This document shows, one piece after another, positions 51,516-60,442 of a stretch of DNA of 64,000 nt. Source of the stretch: Mucilaginibacter cryoferens (GTDB taxonomy: Bacteria; Bacteroidota; Bacteroidia; Sphingobacteriales; Sphingobacteriaceae); assembly GCF_014205845.1 (NCBI RefSeq), contig NZ_JACHCR010000007.1, positions 62,001-126,000 on the forward strand. The letters run 5' to 3'. The notes under the pieces were generated by a model. It was not told where the DNA came from and did no database searches. It saw only the letters and a list, made by a program, of their open reading frames with translations. The first letter of the stretch is position 1, and each line of letters begins with the position of its first letter. Position numbers and translations under genes: made by a program.

Positions 51516-52394
51516 TTATGCCAACTTAGCCAATTCTTCTGCCATAGCAGCGCCAATTTCGGCAGGCGATTCTACAACGCGGATACCGCATTCGCGCATG
51601 ATCTTCATTTTGGCAATTGCTGTATCATCAACACCACCAACAATAGCACCTGCGTGGCCCATTCTACGGCCCGGAGGCGCAGTTTGGCCGGCAATAAAGC
51701 CTACTACCGGTTTAGTACCAAATTCTTTGATCCAGCGGGCAGCATCAGCTTCCATACCACCGCCAATTTCACCTATCATGATAATACCGTGTGTATCCGG
51801 ATCATTCATCAACAGCTCAACAGCTTCTTTGGTTGGGGTACCGATGATCGGGTCGCCACCAATGCCAATTGCGGTAGTGATACCTAACCCTGCTTTAACC
51901 ACCTGGTCAACAGCTTCGTAAGTTAAAGTTCCGGATTTTGAAACTACACCAACATTACCTTTTTTAAAGATAAAGCCTGGCATAATACCAATTTTGCTCT
52001 CATCGGCAGTAATAATGCCCGGGCAGTTAGGCCCAATAAGGCGCGCATCCTTATCAGTTAAATATTCTTTAACCGCAATCATATCCTTTGTAGGGATACC
52101 TTCGGTAATACAAACAATAACCTTGATACCGGCCTCAGCAGCTTCCATAATGGCATCGGCGCCAAAAGCAGGAGGTACAAAAATGATAGATACATCGGCA
52201 CCTGTTTGGTCAACAGCGTCTTTAACGGTGTTAAAAACAGGCCTGTCTAAATGACTTTGGCCACCTTTACCTGGTGTAACGCCACCAACAAGCTGAGTAC
52301 CATAAGCAATCATTTGCTCGGCATGGTAGCTACCTTCTTTACCGGTGAAACCTTGTACAATAACTTTTGAATCTTTATTTACGAGAACGCTCAT
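51516..52394 (-). CDS. sucD: Succinyl-CoA ligase, alpha subunit
   Basis: 292 residues. It forms succinyl-CoA from succinate and CoA with the beta subunit (not in the window) in the TCA cycle. CoA-binding Rossmann domain: [20 protein letters not shown] and [16 protein letters not shown]. The active-site phosphohistidine is in GHAGAIVGG (about residue 247), with the conserved [11 protein letters not shown]. The promoter at 52418-52447 gives a short leader. Confidence 0.97.
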   Translation of the reverse strand: MSVLVNKDSKVIVQGFTGKEGSYHAEQMIAYGTQLVGGVTPGKGGQSHLDRPVFNTVKDAVDQTGADVSIIFVPPAFGADAIMEAAEAGIKVIVCITEGIPTKDMIAVKEYLTDKDARLIGPNCPGIITADESKIGIMPGFIFKKGNVGVVSKSGTLTYEAVDQVVKAGLGITTAIGIGGDPIIGTPTKEAVELLMNDPDTHGIIMIGEIGGGMEADAARWIKEFGTKPVVGFIAGQTAPPGRRMGHAGAIVGGVDDTAIAKMKIMRECGIRVVESPAEIGAAMAEELAKLA

Positions 52395-52417
52395 TGGTTT
52401 TTTTCGTTTTAGTACGG

Positions 52418-52447
52418 CAAAGCTAAAGTTTTTGCGCGAATGTCAAA
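52418..52447 (-). promoter_or_regulatory. Promoter of sucD
   Basis: On the minus strand TTTG (52444-52447) and TAGCTTTG (52418-52425) are spaced 18 bp apart, matching TTTG-N19-TAnnTTTG. The start codon is 24 bp downstream. Confidence 0.75.
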
Positions 52448-52527
52448 CCTTTAGCACTGCTAATTTTATATGTTAACATAAAAGTGACTTTAACGTATTA
52501 ATCTTTTGCTTTTTTATAACATTATTG

Positions 52528-52626
52528 GGGCGTTTCCCGCCGGTATAAGCGGGCCGGGTTATCCGCTCATACTGCACAAGCCTTATCCATATTGGCCGGT
52601 ATTCGCTACTACCCCCAACGCAAAGC
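52528..52626. repeat. Dispersed repeat, copy C (diverged)
   Basis: Shares catactgcacaagccttatc and attggccggtatt with copies A and B, and carries an extra cccgccggtataagcggg hairpin. Confidence 0.75.
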
Positions 52627-52721
52627 AAATGTAAAGTTACCTCCATTATAAATAGTGTTTGTGATTAGCAGTCCCGGTAGCTTTTGGGCTTACCGGCATT
52701 ATCAAACGTTTGCGCTGTATA

Positions 52722-52752
52722 TTGACACCCAAAAGCATAACGCCTATCTTAG
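52722..52752 (+). promoter_or_regulatory. Promoter candidate of the fucosidase gene
   Basis: TTG (52722-52724), 20-bp spacer, TATCTTAG (52745-52752), one mismatch to TAnnTTTG; the ATG is at 52778. Confidence 0.55.
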
Positions 52753-52777
52753 GCAAAACATATAAGCACTTTAAAAC

Positions 52778-54127
52778 ATGTTCAAAAACATCTCGTTTGC
52801 CATTATAACACTACTGCTTTTATCCGGCCAAAATGCTGTTTGGGCACAGCATCAGATACCTCCCGCCGAGATCAAAAATAAGATGCAATGGTTTGCTGAT
52901 GCCAAACTGGGTATTTTTATCCATTATGGTATTTACTCGGTTAAAGGGATAGATGAGAGCTGGAGTTTTCACAATAAAAAGATAAGTTACCCCGATTATA
53001 TGAGCCAGCTGCAGGGCTTAACGGCAAGTAACTACAAGCCCGCCCAACTTGCCGAACTTATACAGCAAAGCGGCGCACGGTACGCGGTAATGACCACCAA
53101 ACACCACGATGGCGTGGCCCTTTGGGACAGCAAAAAAGGTCCGTTGAACGTGGTTAAGAAAACCCCGGCCAAAAGAGACCTTTTAAAACCCCTTTATGAT
53201 GCCCTGCGCCAACGCGGTGTAAAGGTAGGAGCATATTTCTCGCTCATTGATTGGAGCCACCCGGATTATCCCGGCTTTTTAAAAGACAGCAGCCGGTACG
53301 ATATCAAAACACAACCGGCCAAATGGTCGGCATTTTTAACGTTTATGAACGGGCAACTTAATGAGCTGGCTACGCAATACAACCCCGACCTGTGGTGGTT
53401 TGACGGCGACTGGGAGCACAGCGCCGCAGAATGGGATGCACCGGGGATAAGAAAGGCGCTTTTGAGTCATAACCCAAACACTATCATCAACGGGCGGCTT
53501 CAGGGCTACGGCGACTATGACACCCCGGAGCAAAACTTCCCGGTTTCGCGCCCCGGCTACAATTGGTGGGAATTGTGCATGACCGTTAACGATAACTGGG
53601 GTTACCAGCCACAGGATAAAAACTTTAAAACACCCTACGAGATCATCAGCATTTTTACCGATGCGGTAAGCTATGGCGGTAACCTCCTGCTTGACATTGG
53701 CCCGAAGGGCGACGGAAGCATCCCCGATGAAGAAGTGAACATACTTAAAGAATTGGGTGCATGGAACAAAAAGAATGGCGAAGGCGTGTTCAATACCATT
53801 GCCGGGATGCCACAGGGCCATTACTATGGCGCAAGTACGATGTCTAAAGATTCGTCTGTTGTATATCTTTTTGTACCTGCAAAAACAAGCGCGCCGCTGT
53901 TGATAAAGGGATTAAAAAATAAGATCAAAAAAGCTACCGTTTTAGGCGATAACACCCCGTTAACAGCCAAAATAGTAGGTAAAATTTCATGGAGTGCTGT
54001 TCCCGGCCTGGTGTATATAACCGTTCCCGAAGATAAACAGGATAAATACATGTCGGTAGTTAAGATAGAATTAGAGGGCAAACTCGACCTTTACCACGGT
54101 AAGGGAGGTTTTCTCACTAACGAATAA
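52778..54127 (+). CDS. Alpha-L-fucosidase, GH29
   Basis: 449 residues, exported: signal MFKNISFAIITLLLLSGQNA ending WAQ. It releases terminal L-fucose with retention. Landmarks: WFADAKLGIFIHYGIYSV (substrate His), YAVMTTKHHDGVALWDS, and the nucleophile Asp209 in DLWWFDGDW, all typical of GH29. The C-terminal part (about 345-449) is a beta-domain. There is no SusC/SusD pair next to it; the following gene is an outer-membrane barrel 570 bp away. Confidence 0.96.
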   Translation: MFKNISFAIITLLLLSGQNAVWAQHQIPPAEIKNKMQWFADAKLGIFIHYGIYSVKGIDESWSFHNKKISYPDYMSQLQGLTASNYKPAQLAELIQQSGARYAVMTTKHHDGVALWDSKKGPLNVVKKTPAKRDLLKPLYDALRQRGVKVGAYFSLIDWSHPDYPGFLKDSSRYDIKTQPAKWSAFLTFMNGQLNELATQYNPDLWWFDGDWEHSAAEWDAPGIRKALLSHNPNTIINGRLQGYGDYDTPEQNFPVSRPGYNWWELCMTVNDNWGYQPQDKNFKTPYEIISIFTDAVSYGGNLLLDIGPKGDGSIPDEEVNILKELGAWNKKNGEGVFNTIAGMPQGHYYGASTMSKDSSVVYLFVPAKTSAPLLIKGLKNKIKKATVLGDNTPLTAKIVGKISWSAVPGLVYITVPEDKQDKYMSVVKIELEGKLDLYHGKGGFLTNE

Positions 54128-54700
54128 CATTTTGGGCGGGGTGAAGGTTTAAATAACAAAAACCACCACCCCGCTTTAATCATTCGCTTTTCTTCTTTTT
54201 GGCAAATGGATCATCAACTTATTTTCCAGCTGTCTGATTTTAATACTGCCTACTTAAAACTTAAAGAATTTGGGGTTCCCTCCTCCATATGGATCATCAA
54301 CTTATTTTCCAGCTGTCTGATTTTAATACTGCCTACTTAAAACTTAAAGAATTTGGGGTTCCCTCCTCCATTCAGCCATTCGCTATTCGTCAAAATAACA
54401 TTGGGCGTTTTTATATCAAACTCATATTAACTTAGCTGCTTTACCCGTAGAGGTTATCTGTCATCAATATCAAAGGCTACACCCCAATTATACCTGCACA
54501 AACAACATCCCTGCTTTCCTTAAAGCTGCATTGTCTACAATCTGCAAATAACTACCGACCAACACCCTATTTTTAACGATGGAGCCCCCTCCCTGAGTTT
54601 ACAAAAACTTCCATCCCGATGATTTAACTACTCGTCGATTATTTACCGCCCGTGGTCTATCGCGTTTTAGCAGGCGATCTAAGTATTTTTTATTTGTACC
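54128..54700. other. Intergenic stretch with a perfect tandem duplication
   Basis: Contains the 83-bp tandem repeat at 54206-54371. From its second copy a 48-residue frame (54289-54435, MDHQLIFQLSDFNTAYLKLK and on) continues into unique sequence and could be a gene fragment; it has no support beyond being open. Confidence 0.5.
54206..54371. repeat. Perfect 83-bp tandem duplication
   Basis: Copies 54206-54288 and 54289-54371 are identical base for base (start atggatcatcaacttatttt). Absence of divergence means a recent event or an assembly artefact. Confidence 0.95.
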
Positions 54701-57178
54701 ATGAAACTAAAAGTATACCTCCTGCTATTATCTATTTTGCCATTTACTACAGTAAAAGCCGCCAATGTAATTACCGAAGGTACCTCGGGTATAACTGGAA
54801 CCATTATCGACTCGTTAAGCCAAAAACCGGTAGATTATGCCACCGTGGCCATATTTGACCAGGCAAGCGGCAAGCTTATAAACGGTACTGTAACCGCTAC
54901 CGACGGCAAATTCACCATCGCTAAAATTCCAGCCGGCACATATCAGTTAAAGATCAGCTTTTTAAGCTATACCAGTAAAACCATATCCAAACTTAAAATA
55001 ACCGATGGCAGCACATTAAAGCTGGGCAAAATTTCGCTGAGTCCCGATAGCAGATTATTAAAGGAGGTACTGGTTACCGGCAAAAAAGCTTTGGTTGAAG
55101 AAAAAATAGATCGCACCGTATATAACGCCGAAAACGACCTCACAACCCGCGGCGGCGATGCTACCGATGTAATGAAACGCGTACCCATGGTATCTGTAGA
55201 TCTGGACGGCAATGTAAGTGTGAGAGGAAGCTCTAACATTAAAGTGCTGATAAACGGTAAACCATCGGCCATGGCTTCGGCAAGTATCTCTGATGCGCTA
55301 AAACAAATCCCTGCCGATTTGATCAAAAGCGTTGAAGTTATCACTTCACCATCTGCAAAATATGATGCTGAGGGCTCTGGTGGTATTCTCAACATTATAC
55401 TTAAGCAGAATACATTGCAAGGAATGTCGCTAAACCTTAACTCAACAGCGGGTACAAGAGGTGCTGGCTTAGGCCTTAACGGCAGTTATAAAACCGGAAA
55501 ATTAAACTTTTCTTTAGGCGGGTTTGGTCGTGGTGGGTATAATATACCGGGCGAGTTTAACAATAGCCAAACGGTAACCGATGTTGCAACCAATGATGCC
55601 TCTTTAACTACCCAATCGGCCAGTACGCATAACAAGTATTTGTTTGCAAGGTATAACGCGGGGTTAGATTATGACATCAGCGAACATAACTCATTAAGTT
55701 TGGGTGTTGTTTTTGGTGCCAACAACCACCCTACTGTTCAGGATAACTTTTTCACTCAAAACTATTTAAATAACACATTAACCAGTTCATCATTACAAAA
55801 AAACAATATCACCAATAATTCAAACTCGGTTGATGCAACAATAACCTACACCCTTACGGGTAAAAAGCCCGAACGCGAGTTTAGCTTCCTTACCGAATAC
55901 AGCCAAAATAACCGGTACAATAATTTTGAGAGTATTTTTCTTAACCAAGGCGATGGCCTGGCCACAGGTGGTTTAAAAAACGATAACAAAAGCGTTAATA
56001 AAGAATTTACGTTAGAGGCCGACTACCAAACCCCGCTTGGCAAAAATCAATTATTGGAGTTTGGCGCCAAAGATATTATCCGTACGGTAACCAGTAATTA
56101 CTCTTATTTATCAGCTGCCGACGGCTCGCTTACCTATGTACCGGTTTCGTCGGCAAGTTTATCAAACGCGTTTAATTACAAGCAAAACGTTGCAGCGGGT
56201 TACTTGTCATATACCTTTAATCCTTTTAAAAACTACACTATTAAAGCTGGCGCCCGTTACGAGTATACAACCATTAATGCCGATTTTGAAAGCGGTTCGG
56301 CCGTTAATATTCCCGATTATGGTATACTGGTACCCAGCCTCAACATATCTAAAAAGTTTGATAACGGCGATATGATCAAACTGGGTTATAACCGTCGTAT
56401 CCAGCGCCCATCTATAGAGTTTTTAAATCCCAATATCCAGGCATCCAACCCTCTAAATATATCCAGCGGTAACCCGGAGTTACAGCCAGAGTTTACCAAT
56501 AATTTTGAACTGGCCTACAGCACCAATATAAAAAGCAACCACTTCAACATCTCGGCATTTATGCGCAACACCAACGATGCCATACAAACCATCCGTACAA
56601 CCAGCGGCGATACCATAAAAACCAACTATCAAAACCTGGGGAAACAGAATGCGTATGGCATGAGCTTATCGGTCAACCTATCGCTCACCAGTAAACTGAG
56701 CCTCAACGGCGGCTTAGATCTCTATTACCTGGATGTAGACAACCAGGACCCCGATCCGCTTTTCCGTGCATCCAACCATGGCTGGGTGGCCAACTACCGC
56801 ATGTTTGGCAGTTACGATCTTTCCGATAATTATTCTATCCAGGCATTTGCGTTCCGCCGCTCGCGCCAGATACAGTTGCAAGGTTACCAGGGTAGTTTCA
56901 GCGTGTACAACCTCAGCTTTAACAGAAAGTTTGCCAATAAAAAGGGCAGTATTGGCATTGGCGGCGATAACTTTTTAACCAACGCCTTGCACATTCCTAC
57001 GGTTGTAAACTCGGGCAATATCAACCAAAACGCGGTAAACGTAATGCACAACCGCAGTATCGAGATCACCTTTAGCTATAAGTTTGGAGGCCTATCTGTA
57101 GAGAAGCCTAAAAAGCCCAAAAAGAAAATTGATAATGATGATTTGAAACAGGATAGCGGCAGCCAAAGTAATAACTAA
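54701..57178 (+). CDS. Outer-membrane beta-barrel protein with carboxypeptidase-regulatory domain
   Basis: 825 residues, paralogue of the gene at 42485-45049. Signal MKLKVYLLLLSILPFTTVKA. CarboxypepD_reg domain ITGTIIDSLSQKPVDYATVA, plug-like ALKQIPADLIKSVEVITSPS then GSGGILNIILKQ, and an OMP_b-brl_3 barrel with LGYNRRIQRPSIEFLNPNIQ. The C-terminal tail is Lys/Asp-rich (KPKKPKKKIDNDDLKQD). It lies between the fucosidase and the GH30 gene and may serve glycan-related uptake, but this is a guess. Confidence 0.92.
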   Translation: MKLKVYLLLLSILPFTTVKAANVITEGTSGITGTIIDSLSQKPVDYATVAIFDQASGKLINGTVTATDGKFTIAKIPAGTYQLKISFLSYTSKTISKLKITDGSTLKLGKISLSPDSRLLKEVLVTGKKALVEEKIDRTVYNAENDLTTRGGDATDVMKRVPMVSVDLDGNVSVRGSSNIKVLINGKPSAMASASISDALKQIPADLIKSVEVITSPSAKYDAEGSGGILNIILKQNTLQGMSLNLNSTAGTRGAGLGLNGSYKTGKLNFSLGGFGRGGYNIPGEFNNSQTVTDVATNDASLTTQSASTHNKYLFARYNAGLDYDISEHNSLSLGVVFGANNHPTVQDNFFTQNYLNNTLTSSSLQKNNITNNSNSVDATITYTLTGKKPEREFSFLTEYSQNNRYNNFESIFLNQGDGLATGGLKNDNKSVNKEFTLEADYQTPLGKNQLLEFGAKDIIRTVTSNYSYLSAADGSLTYVPVSSASLSNAFNYKQNVAAGYLSYTFNPFKNYTIKAGARYEYTTINADFESGSAVNIPDYGILVPSLNISKKFDNGDMIKLGYNRRIQRPSIEFLNPNIQASNPLNISSGNPELQPEFTNNFELAYSTNIKSNHFNISAFMRNTNDAIQTIRTTSGDTIKTNYQNLGKQNAYGMSLSVNLSLTSKLSLNGGLDLYYLDVDNQDPDPLFRASNHGWVANYRMFGSYDLSDNYSIQAFAFRRSRQIQLQGYQGSFSVYNLSFNRKFANKKGSIGIGGDNFLTNALHIPTVVNSGNINQNAVNVMHNRSIEITFSYKFGGLSVEKPKKPKKKIDNDDLKQDSGSQSNN

Positions 57179-57193
57179 CAGACCAGAGCCTTT

Positions 57194-57233
57194 TATTTTT
57201 CAGAAACTGTTTAAAAACAGTTTCTGAAAAATA
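57194..57233. terminator. Bidirectional terminator, 19-bp stem
   Basis: 57194-57212 (tatttttcagaaactgttt) and 57215-57233 are exact complements around two bases, between two convergent genes, with A/T tracts in the stem base. Confidence 0.9.
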
Positions 57234-57258
57234 AAGCACAAAAACACGGTCATTCCCT

Positions 57259-58734
57259 TTACTTGCTACCCGCTATCAAAAAAGTATTAAATGAATCGGC
57301 CTTTAGCAGCGGACTAATTGTTTTATTACCCAGCTTTATGTTTACTACCTTATCTGTTTCAGCATCATTTTGCACTACCACTACTATGCTGTTGTCGGGA
57401 TTTTTGAAGGCGAGCAAATTATTAAAAGCGCCATTTACGGTTAACAATTTAGCACCGGCCTTAACGTAATGACTCAGGTGTTTAAGCAGATAATACTCGT
57501 AGTTAAATTTATAGGTGCGGTTGGTGGTATCTACACTTACCAACGAGTTTTGGCGCCATCCCCAGTGGCTGATACCGCCCTCCTTTAGCGAGATATTCCA
57601 GTACATGTAGGCGTTGGCACCGCTGTTAAAATAGTGTTTCATTAAATCCCAGGTGTAGCGGCAGTATTTCCAGTCGTTTTGGCCATCGCCGCACTCCTGT
57701 TCGCTTTGGTATAGGGTAAGGTTGGGGTAACGCTCATGTATGCCCGCTATGGCCCCTTTACCGGCCCATTGAAAGCCCACACCCTTAATATATCCGGCAC
57801 TTTGGGGGCTGGTTAGTAAAGTATCTGTAAGCTTCTCGTTGGCGCGCTCTACGGTACCAAAAAACACATCTACGCCCCGTTGCTGCATTTGCGGCCCCAG
57901 ATAGCTTACAAATTTGGCCAAGCCATGAGCCGTCCAAGTGCAGCTTGGAAATACCTGGGCCGAGTTAAATTCGTTTTGGGGCATTACCATGCCTATGCTG
58001 ATCCCTTGCTGCTTATAGGCATCAATAAATTTACCGAAGTATTGCGCATAGGTTTTAAAATGCTCATCGTCCTGAATAAACATATCTGTACCTTCCTTAC
58101 CTATCTGGTCGGCCTTCAAACCGTTCTCGGCGTTTGAAAAATCCATGCCGGTGAGTTTTATGCCACGCTCCTCGTACTTTTTTATCATCTCTTTGGTGGG
58201 GATCATGGCGGCCGCGTAATGTTTATTCTTTTTCATCCACTGCGGCGGGCTCCAGGGCGATGCCCACAGCTTTAATTGGGGGTTATATTTTTGAGCGCTT
58301 TTAATGAAGGGCACCAGGGTATTTAAATCATGCGCTATGCTAAAGTTATGGAGGGCGAAGTCGCCATCGGTTTCATCATAAGAATACCAGTTGAGCGAAA
58401 AATCGTTTGCACCAACCGGCATACGGCAAATAGTAAAATTTGCGCCAACGCCAGGAGCAAATAATTCGCGCATTATAACTTGCCTGTCTTTTTCGGTAAG
58501 CAATTGCAGCGAAGTATAACCCAGCTCGCTAAAGCATCCGCCAAAACCATTAACTGTTTGCTTTGGGCTGCGGGGCAAAATCTCCACATCGGCGCCCCTG
58601 CTTTTATCCGCAGCATTTTTAAAACCATTAACTACCCAGTGACTATTTTCTGTACTGAAAACCCAGGTTACTTTTTGCGCAATCGATTGTAGAGTTATCC
58701 CTGAAATTATAATTGATAGGACGATTTTTTTCAT
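57259..58734 (-). CDS. Glycoside hydrolase family 30
   Basis: 491 residues from MKKIVLSIIISG at 58734; a 9-codon upstream extension lacks an ATG and would spoil the signal peptide (cleavage near SIAQ). It is secreted. A (beta/alpha)8 barrel with the GH30 acid/base Glu255 in MPQNEFN and nucleophile Glu345 in LYQSEQECG, plus a C-terminal beta-domain (VTWV at the N-terminus pairs with AKLLTVNGAF and on). Family activities include glucosylceramidase, beta-1,6-glucanase and others; the exact substrate is not decidable here. Confidence 0.94.
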   Translation of the reverse strand: MKKIVLSIIISGITLQSIAQKVTWVFSTENSHWVVNGFKNAADKSRGADVEILPRSPKQTVNGFGGCFSELGYTSLQLLTEKDRQVIMRELFAPGVGANFTICRMPVGANDFSLNWYSYDETDGDFALHNFSIAHDLNTLVPFIKSAQKYNPQLKLWASPWSPPQWMKKNKHYAAAMIPTKEMIKKYEERGIKLTGMDFSNAENGLKADQIGKEGTDMFIQDDEHFKTYAQYFGKFIDAYKQQGISIGMVMPQNEFNSAQVFPSCTWTAHGLAKFVSYLGPQMQQRGVDVFFGTVERANEKLTDTLLTSPQSAGYIKGVGFQWAGKGAIAGIHERYPNLTLYQSEQECGDGQNDWKYCRYTWDLMKHYFNSGANAYMYWNISLKEGGISHWGWRQNSLVSVDTTNRTYKFNYEYYLLKHLSHYVKAGAKLLTVNGAFNNLLAFKNPDNSIVVVVQNDAETDKVVNIKLGNKTISPLLKADSFNTFLIAGSK

Positions 58735-58925
58735 GATGACCTGCATTTGGTTATATAACAATAAACTACCAGTCGCCGCTAAAGCGATAGCCTGTTTTGT
58801 AATTGGTTTACAATGGAATAGATACCATATTGTGTTTTATTGACACAATAATAAATATTTTTTTTCAGGTTCCCATAAAAACCCAACAATTTATTATTGA
58901 ACAATTGAAAGTAATTTTATAATTT

Positions 58926-58956
58926 GCAAGCTTACTCCTATAAGGAGTAAGCTTGC
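58926..58956. promoter_or_regulatory. Hairpin in the divergent upstream region
   Basis: Arms gcaagcttactcc (58926-58938) and ggagtaagcttgc (58944-58956) are perfect complements around tataa, 18 bp before the ATG at 58975. It may be an mRNA leader hairpin or an operator; it lacks a T-run. Confidence 0.5.
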
Positions 58957-58974
58957 TTAATAAACCAAACCACT

Positions 58975-59289
58975 ATGTTTTATCTATTGATTGCCGCTGC
59001 TTTATTATTTTTTATCGCCCATGTAACTTTGCTATTTATGGCATTTCCAAAATCGCAACTAAATAGCACCCGCTATTTGTATTCGCATGTAACGTTATGG
59101 CTCACTGGCCTTGTGGTATTTTGCCTGGCTTTGTTATATAGTGGCAACGGACAATCAGGCTTTTTAGATTACTTTGATACCCAGGCTAAAAAAGGGTTGA
59201 TCCTCGCTTTTACCGTGGCACTATCGTTAACGGCCCACACCATTGTGCGTACATTGATATTGCCTATGATGCGCAAAAATCAAAAGTAA
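58975..59289 (+). CDS. Small integral membrane protein, three helices
   Basis: 104 residues: helices YLLIAAALLFFIAHVTLLFM, LWLTGLVVFCLALLY and LILAFTVALSLTAHTIVRTL, with short loops and a basic end (MMRKNQK). I do not recognise the family. It is divergent from the GH30 gene, with a hairpin just upstream. Confidence 0.65.
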   Translation: MFYLLIAAALLFFIAHVTLLFMAFPKSQLNSTRYLYSHVTLWLTGLVVFCLALLYSGNGQSGFLDYFDTQAKKGLILAFTVALSLTAHTIVRTLILPMMRKNQK

Positions 59290-59412
59290 GTTAAGACAAA
59301 AGACTAACAGACAAAGGAGCAAGGATTTTTGGTTGTATTATTACAAAGCCAAGGCATTAAAAGTATTCGCAATAAAAAGCGTTATCTCTATTTAAACGAG
59401 AAGTAAGGATAT

Positions 59413-59696
59413 CTATAAAATAGGGTCCTGCCTCTTATCCCAAAAGAAAAGCACCTCTATTTGAGTTGCTTTTACATCGTAAAACATTGAACAATTTTTA
59501 TGAATAAAACCTTTTCGGATATTTGGGGGCTTGCTTTATACTTTGAAATATTTCTGGCGAGAGACTAATTGCTTCCAACACTTTAAGGATTCTATCGTCA
59601 AACTCCACAACCATTTTATCGTTAAATCGCTCTTCTATCTAAGATCGCGTCGAAAGAATCAATTGCATTTAGAGAAAAAACAATTGTATAAATCAT
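59413..59696 (-). pseudogene. Frameshifted ParE/RelE-type toxin gene
   Basis: It starts at ATG 59696, inside the antitoxin stop (ATGA overlap). Conceptual pieces in three frames join into one ParE-like protein. They are MIYTIVFSLNAIDSFDAILD, then IEERFNDKMVVEFDDRILKV and LEAISLSPEIFQSIKQA, then RKGFIHKNCSMFYDVKATQI, EVLFFWDKRQDPIL and a stop at 59413. The first frame change lies near 59637-59645 and the second in the CCCCC run near 59525. Total length (about 95 codons) and motif order match the ParE/RelE family, so this is a toxin inactivated after acquisition, unless the indels are sequencing errors. Confidence 0.75.
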
Positions 59697-59902
59697 TTAG
59701 CAGAACTCAATCGTTTCTTAAATTCTTCTAAATTGACTGTACGGCCTGCCAAAATATCGACTTGACCTTTAGCGATACCATGTAATACATCTTCGGGCAA
59801 CGTCTCTTCCTCCTTCTCTTCAAAAGGAATTTTCAATGCCTCAAAAAAAGTTTTTATTACCTTTTCCTGATTTTTTGAAGGATATACTACATACGCTGCC
59901 AT
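59693..59902 (-). CDS. Antitoxin-like small protein of a toxin-antitoxin pair
   Basis: 69 residues: MAAYVVYPSKNQEKVIKTFF, then ALKIPFEEKEEETLPEDVLH and GIAKGQVDILAGRTVNLEEF with a basic end. The pattern (short strand, helix, acidic linker, then GxxxLxxGRTVNLEEF) is typical of small antitoxin-like proteins encoded before RelE/ParE toxins. It overlaps the downstream toxin remnant by 4 bp. The open frame is intact while the toxin is not. The family name was not checked. Confidence 0.75.
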   Translation of the reverse strand: MAAYVVYPSKNQEKVIKTFFEALKIPFEEKEEETLPEDVLHGIAKGQVDILAGRTVNLEEFKKRLSSAK

Positions 59903-59934
59903 ATGTTACAATTACGACAAATTGCCTTTATAAC

Positions 59935-59969
59935 AAAAAAACACCACCCTTAACGGATGGTGTTTTTTT
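59935..59969 (-). terminator. Terminator after rpsJ
   Basis: Stem acaccacc / ggatggtgt with flanking A-run and T-run, between rpsJ and the antitoxin gene. It ends the str operon. Confidence 0.8.
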
Positions 59970-60004
59970 ATGCTTCCCACACCTTTCAGTGGGCCGGGCG
60001 TCTA

Positions 60005-60310
60005 TCAAACTTTGATTTCAACTTCAACACCGCTTGGCAACTCTAGCTTCATCAGGGCATCTACAGTTTTCGAGTTCGAGCTGTAAATGTCTAATAAGCG
60101 CTTGTATGAGCATAATTGAAATTGCTCACGTGCCTTTTTGTTTACGTGTGGTGAACGTAAAACGGTAAAAATTTTCTTTTCTGTTGGTAACGGAAGTGGT
60201 CCGCTAACTACAGCGCCTGTTGGCTTTACTGTTTTTACGATTTTCTCAGCAGATTTATCTACCAGGTTGTAATCGTAAGATTTTAATTTGATCCTGATTC
60301 TTTGGCTCAT
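60005..60310 (-). CDS. rpsJ: 30S ribosomal protein S10
   Basis: 101 residues. S10 landmarks are the start [51 protein letters not shown] and the end [11 protein letters not shown]. It is part of the 30S head and the NusB-S10 antitermination complex. It is the last gene of the str operon, downstream of fusA after a word-type repeat. Confidence 0.99.
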   Translation of the reverse strand: MSQRIRIKLKSYDYNLVDKSAEKIVKTVKPTGAVVSGPLPLPTEKKIFTVLRSPHVNKKAREQFQLCSYKRLLDIYSSNSKTVDALMKLELPSGVEVEIKV

Positions 60311-60353
60311 GTTGTTGTTTAATTTGATTACCCTAAGAGCTATTTATTAGAGT

Positions 60354-60440
60354 AATTATTGATTTATTGAATTATCGAATTACTGAATTAGCTTTCTTGT
60401 GTTTTAATTCACTCAATCACTAATTCAATAATTCAAAATT
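60354..60440. repeat. Word-type inverted repeat between fusA and rpsJ
   Basis: The left arm (60354-60390, words gaattatcgaattactgaat) and right arm (60405-60440, words cactaattcaataattc) are reverse-complement relatives. The right arm reaches the fusA stop. Confidence 0.8.
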
Positions 60441-60442
60441 GT

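Larger units (their letters stand above)
52395..52777. other. Divergent promoter region with a dispersed repeat
   Basis: Contains the sucD promoter, dispersed repeat copy C and the GH29 promoter. No gene. Confidence 0.6.

Noticed and set aside
59531..59731. 66-codon plus-strand ORF
   Set aside because: Antisense to the toxin remnant, whose minus-strand pieces make a recognisable ParE/RelE-type protein.
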